Below, piece by piece: positions 60,724 to 64,000 of a stretch of 64,000 bases of DNA. The stretch is from the NCBI GenBank assembly GCA_026027325.1, contig JAMSLZ010000008.1:248001-312000 (forward strand). The letters run 5' to 3'. Every line of letters starts with the position of its first letter. Position 1 is the stretch's first letter. This DNA comes from Actinomucor elegans. Lineage: Eukaryota > Mucoromycota > Mucoromycetes > Mucorales > Mucoraceae. The translations under genes and the position numbers were made by a program. The notes beneath the pieces are model-generated. The model worked only from the letters and a program-made list of their open reading frames with translations. It was not told the origin of the DNA and made no database searches.

Positions 60724-62623
60724 TCAATTTTCTTTCTTGTTGGTTTTAACAGGAACTGCTTGTCTATACCATCTTCTTCTTCTTGTTAGAGCCCTTGAAC
60801 TCTCAGTGCCATGGCCATTGGCAATAGCGGCTGCTCTACCTGTTATCAATTCGGGTCTTCCTCTTGGATTTGACCATCGATGATCAGAATAAACCCAACC
60901 ATTCTCATCACACTCTATCAAGGTCTACATCAAATAGTTAAGAGTTTTCCAGTGTGACAAATACTTAATAATTACCACTAAAAAAAGAAAAAAAAAAGGA
61001 GAGTGTGAGATTTTATACAATTACCCAAGAAATATAACCAAGTTTATACCTATTTCCAGTGCATCATCTGTCCAAGGACCGGTAGTATCTAAATGCCACT
61101 CCGTATCATCATCTGCCCAAGTATAATGAGCAGGTGGAGGCATATCATCTTTTGAAGGCAATGGTTCTAATCCTGTAATATTAGACCAAGCCGTTCTTTC
61201 TGATCTCAAGAGCTACGATATGTGTTAATAAGTATAAATCTTTTTTTTCTAAAGAAAAATAAAAAGGGCTTGTTTACCTGAGATGTATATCCTCCATTTC
61301 CAGCCCACCATCTTTGATTTTCATAAACAGAGACTTGAATTGGCTTATTTCTCAATACTTTTGAATCGTCCTTCTTTGTTAGTCTTTGTACCAGATCTAC
61401 GGTGGTTTGTATTACTTCCACAAAGAACTGCACAATGGCCTCGATCGAGGTCCCAACCCAAGTTCTGTTTAATAAAATCATCAAACCAATGGCCATGAGT
61501 AACCAGCGTCCCATATAAGCGAACGCCAGAGAAACCACGACACTTGAAGCAAACAGAATCCGGTAAGTCATTGCATTTAAAGTGATATGCTGCAAATGAT
61601 ACACCAGATTATCATACAATCGAATGAAAAACACAAACGCATACTGCATATTTTCCATATTAACAAGATATTCTGGTGTATTTTCATCATAACGAGGGAA
61701 CAGTATCTGTGAAGCTGTTTGCTGAGAATTTACTATAATACCAGTCTGTATATACAGTAACCAAATCAGCAGGGGTGGTATGAGTAATACAGTCTTGAAA
61801 TTCAAGCCTAATCATTTTGGTAAGCTCTTTTCTATTGATTGCAACTGTTGATACTAACATGTACAGACCCAGAACAAACATACTACCATCGAATACATCT
61901 TATTTTTCCAGCTGTATATGTCGTGTATTGACTTTCCAATATAAAAAAAGGCCTTCGATCTAGCTACTAGCCTCGTAAAAGCTTTTGCTGTTGCATGCGG
62001 GCTCATCAAATCCATATCACTCTTTGATAGCTGGTGTTTTTGCAACTGCTGTTTCAATGATTTACGATATGATTTGTTCAAGGTTGATTTGCTTCTTTGA
62101 TGCGTGTTTCCCAATAGCTGCTCATTGCTATTGCTTGTACCTGAAAACGTCGGTGATTTCATAGGTTCATCCACGAGTTTGGATGATGATAAGGTTCGAG
62201 TTAAACTGTTTGGTGGTATAATATCTGAAGTTCTAGGCTTTCGGCTAGTACTACTCGTACTATTTGCGTCTTCGTTGTATCGATCCACTGAATTTCGGTT
62301 ACTATTGTTATTGGTATATGAGTGAACTGAATATTTGGAGACTGATTCCGCTTCGGAATCGGTTACTGAAAGAGAATCTGGACTCCAACGTCTCGGAGGT
62401 CTACATTGAATGACCATGCCGCTACAAGCAGTATGGCAATTGTACCCGCACTCTAGGTCATCATTAGCATTTTGGATAATTTACGCGTCGGCTGTATTTT
62501 ACCTGTACACTGAACGCCTTGTCTGGCTAAACCCCATAATAACTTTTCACAGTAATCGCAATAGACTAGTCCTTGAAAATTCTTTTCTTTAAATATATGG
62601 TATTTAATGGCTGCAGAGGGCAT
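60724..62623 (-). CDS. Pex24/Pex30-type peroxin with dysferlin domain and N-terminal C1 domain
   Basis: Exons 62623-62503, 62452-61859, 61807-61278, 61212-61050, a 2-nt microexon 60977-60976 and 60924-60724 give 536 aa. The N-terminus is a C1-type zinc module (H-x12-C-x2-C-x13-C-x2-C-x4-H-x2-C-x6-C). A Ser-rich linker leads to the Pex24 region with membrane helices (TVLLIPPLLIWLLYIQTG and ILFASSVVVSLAFAYMG/WLLMAIGLMILL) and then a split dysferlin domain: VYENQRWWAGNGGYTSQLL, WSNITGLEPLPSKDDMPPP, EWHLDTTGPWTDDALEI and NGWVYSDHRWSNPRGRP with TRRRRWYRQ. Relatives sit at the ER and at ER-peroxisome contacts and control peroxisome number and membrane shape. The C1 module may add lipid or diacylglycerol binding; this is inference. 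Confidence 0.88.
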
Positions 62624-63641
62624 TTTATTCAATTTTCAAGACAGAAAAAAGAAAAAGGAATAAAAAATATTAGAAGAAACTGGAGTTTTTATACTTTGCA
62701 TGTGAATTCTCGGTGGGTTTTTCCCTATCAAACTTGTAGCATTTGTAATTCGGCTTTGTTCAGCTTGAAAATAAGAATGAGGCGCCTACCGATATCTGAT
62801 TGGTGATTGTAAGCCTATTTCTTTTTCATTGGCCAGAGGAGATTGAACACATGACGGAGAAAGAATTGTTTTTGCAGAATTATTCACTTGCGCCAAAGGA
62901 CGGTTTTTGAAACTGAGGAGCGGGGAATAAAATACCAATAGGCGGTTTTTTTTTTTTTTTTTTTTTTTGTTCTGCGTAGCCCGCTTATGCGTTTCACTTT
63001 GAAAATTGAGGTGGTCCCTAAGACATCAATTTTTTATATAAGATATGCGAAAGCTGACCGAGCACAAATGCGTAAATGTTACCACAACATGCGGGCTTTC
63101 TTTGTTTTCTTTGTTTCTTCAAACGAAAGAGACTTTAATAGTGACTAAATCACCTACCAAAAAGACTACAAAAAAAAAACAACTACAGATCATTGAAAAC
63201 TATTTTAAAACAAACTCGAAAATAACTTGCATTATTTAATTATCACATTAGTAAAAGATGTAGATATATAAATGTCATATTTGATTAGTATTTTATGCGC
63301 TATTAAAACTACTAGAGAACCTCGAGTAGACGTATATGGTAATAATTATGCTTAAAGAAGTATTCATATCCTCCTGGTATCAATGGCGTTAGGCTTTTCG
63401 GATGTAGAGACGATTGCCGATTCGAATACTCGAACACATCCATATAAACTTTGGTTTCACATTAATAAAAAAAAAGATCAAAAAGCCTTTCAAAAGCTTC
63501 CTAACTTACACCCATATCTTTCTCCCAAGTATGATAATATTCAGATCAATTGTTACACTAATCCGCTTTTATTAAGCAAGAAGTTTCAAGAAAATACAGT
63601 ATATGCAACTTTTTAATATTATGTACAATACAAGAAGAGGT
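62624..63641. other. Intergenic region with two doubtful small frames
   Basis: About 1 kb between the peroxin start and the exonuclease stop, both on minus strand. A run of about 23 T is at 62946-62968. Plus-strand frames of 64 codons (63045-63239) and 77 codons (63383-63616, starting MALGFSDVETIADSNTRTH) lack domains; the second ends only 26 bp from the exonuclease stop, so it may be chance. A short copy of the dispersed repeat is at 63271-63294. Confidence 0.5.
63271..63294 (+). repeat. Dispersed repeat copy, short
   Basis: AATGTCATATTTGATTAGTA followed by TTTT; core with two changes, spacing AATGTC...TGATTAGTA retained. Confidence 0.45.
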
Positions 63642-64000
63642 CTAATTTTTCTTCTTTATAACGGTTGTAGTAGAAGTAGGAGAAGAAGTATTATCGGTCT
63701 ACAAGTGGCAACTTGTTAATGTCAGATCTTACAATAAAATGGTGCACAACTTACTTTTGCATTCAGGGTACGGTTTGGTATTTGCTTGCTCTTTTTTTTT
63801 TTTTGCTCTTTTTTCAAAGACTCGTCTATTAAATGTCTAATCTTGATGGGCTGAGAATTGCCTTTTAGCAAATCATCAAGTACAACGAATAATTGGTATG
63901 AAGCCTATAGAAAAAGGTTATAAAATGCATTTGGGGAAAGTAGATCCATATCTTACATAGGCATCTAAAGCGGCATATTTCTTTTGAACTGGTGATAGTT
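63642..64000 (-). CDS. 3'-5' exonuclease domain protein, C-terminal end
   Basis: The gene runs off the right edge; three exons of its 3' part are visible: 64000-63957, 63904-63755 and 63698-63642. The first ends the nuclease domain with LSPVQKKYAALDAY, the Exo III-type motif (Y-x3-D) of RNase D/WRN-like DEDDy nucleases, and the second begins ASYQLFVVLDDLLKG. A Lys-rich tail follows (EQKKKKSKQIPNRT) and ends with TTTVIKKKN, which could act as a nuclear signal. The catalytic motifs I and II lie outside the window, so subtype (WRN-like or EXD2-like) cannot be decided. Confidence 0.75.

Noticed and set aside
63383..63616. 77-codon plus-strand frame near the right end
   Set aside because: It starts with ATG but has no recognisable domain, and it converges directly on the exonuclease gene; kept only as a note in the spacer entry.

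Overview
This window is eukaryotic nuclear DNA from a filamentous fungus, most likely an early-diverging one (Mucoromycota, Mucorales-like). The evidence is AT-rich spacers with long homopolymer runs, many introns of about 45-95 nt with GTARGT-like donors and YAG acceptors, and a matching gene set: a group III (Nik1-type) hybrid histidine kinase, HsbA-like and DUF1746 proteins, a fungal Hook protein, a Pex24-type peroxin with a C1 domain and many small homologous spacer repeats. Species is inference; no rRNA or tRNA was recognised. Splice sites were placed by eye from frame, splice signals and family motifs.

Layout. 0-4 kb: 3' end of the succinyl-CoA ligase beta gene, then a nine-exon CCDC47-like ER protein gene. 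4.8-13.1 kb (minus): a very large hybrid histidine kinase of about 2,693 aa with 21 HAMP-type units, 18 of them in one 5.6-kb exon. 13-24 kb: gene-poor, with an HsbA-like secreted protein and an Asp-rich small secreted protein. 23.4-29.1 kb (plus): homeodomain protein, UPF0658-like membrane protein, Cbp4-like bc1 assembly factor, ricin-B-type lectin-domain protein. 29.1-36.9 kb (minus): GYF protein, CASTOR-like ACT-domain protein with an apparent frameshift, DAG-lipase-like class 3 lipase. 36.9-41.65 kb: no gene, but a dense cluster of the motif RGATCTGATAA. 41.65-45.07 kb (plus): large PPR protein. 46-56.6 kb (minus): an unknown coiled-coil protein with a 1-nt frameshift, DUF1746 protein, type II membrane glycosyltransferase-like protein, EXD2-type C-terminal zinc module, Hook protein. 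57.3-57.6 kb: near-perfect 114-bp inverted repeat. 58.4-64 kb: SFT2 (plus), D-2-hydroxyacid dehydrogenase of GRHPR type, Pex24/dysferlin-domain peroxin with a predicted 2-nt microexon, and the C-terminal end of a 3'-5' exonuclease (all minus).

The genes do not form one pathway. Themes are membrane traffic and ER/Golgi/peroxisome biology (CCDC47, UPF0658, SFT2, Hook, DUF1746, Pex24), mitochondria (succinyl-CoA ligase, Cbp4, PPR, possibly GRHPR) and signalling (hybrid kinase, ACT sensor, DAG lipase, homeodomain). The most unusual items are the giant HAMP array, the RGATCTGATAA cluster, the long foldback hairpin with its related dispersed repeats, and the 2-nt microexon.
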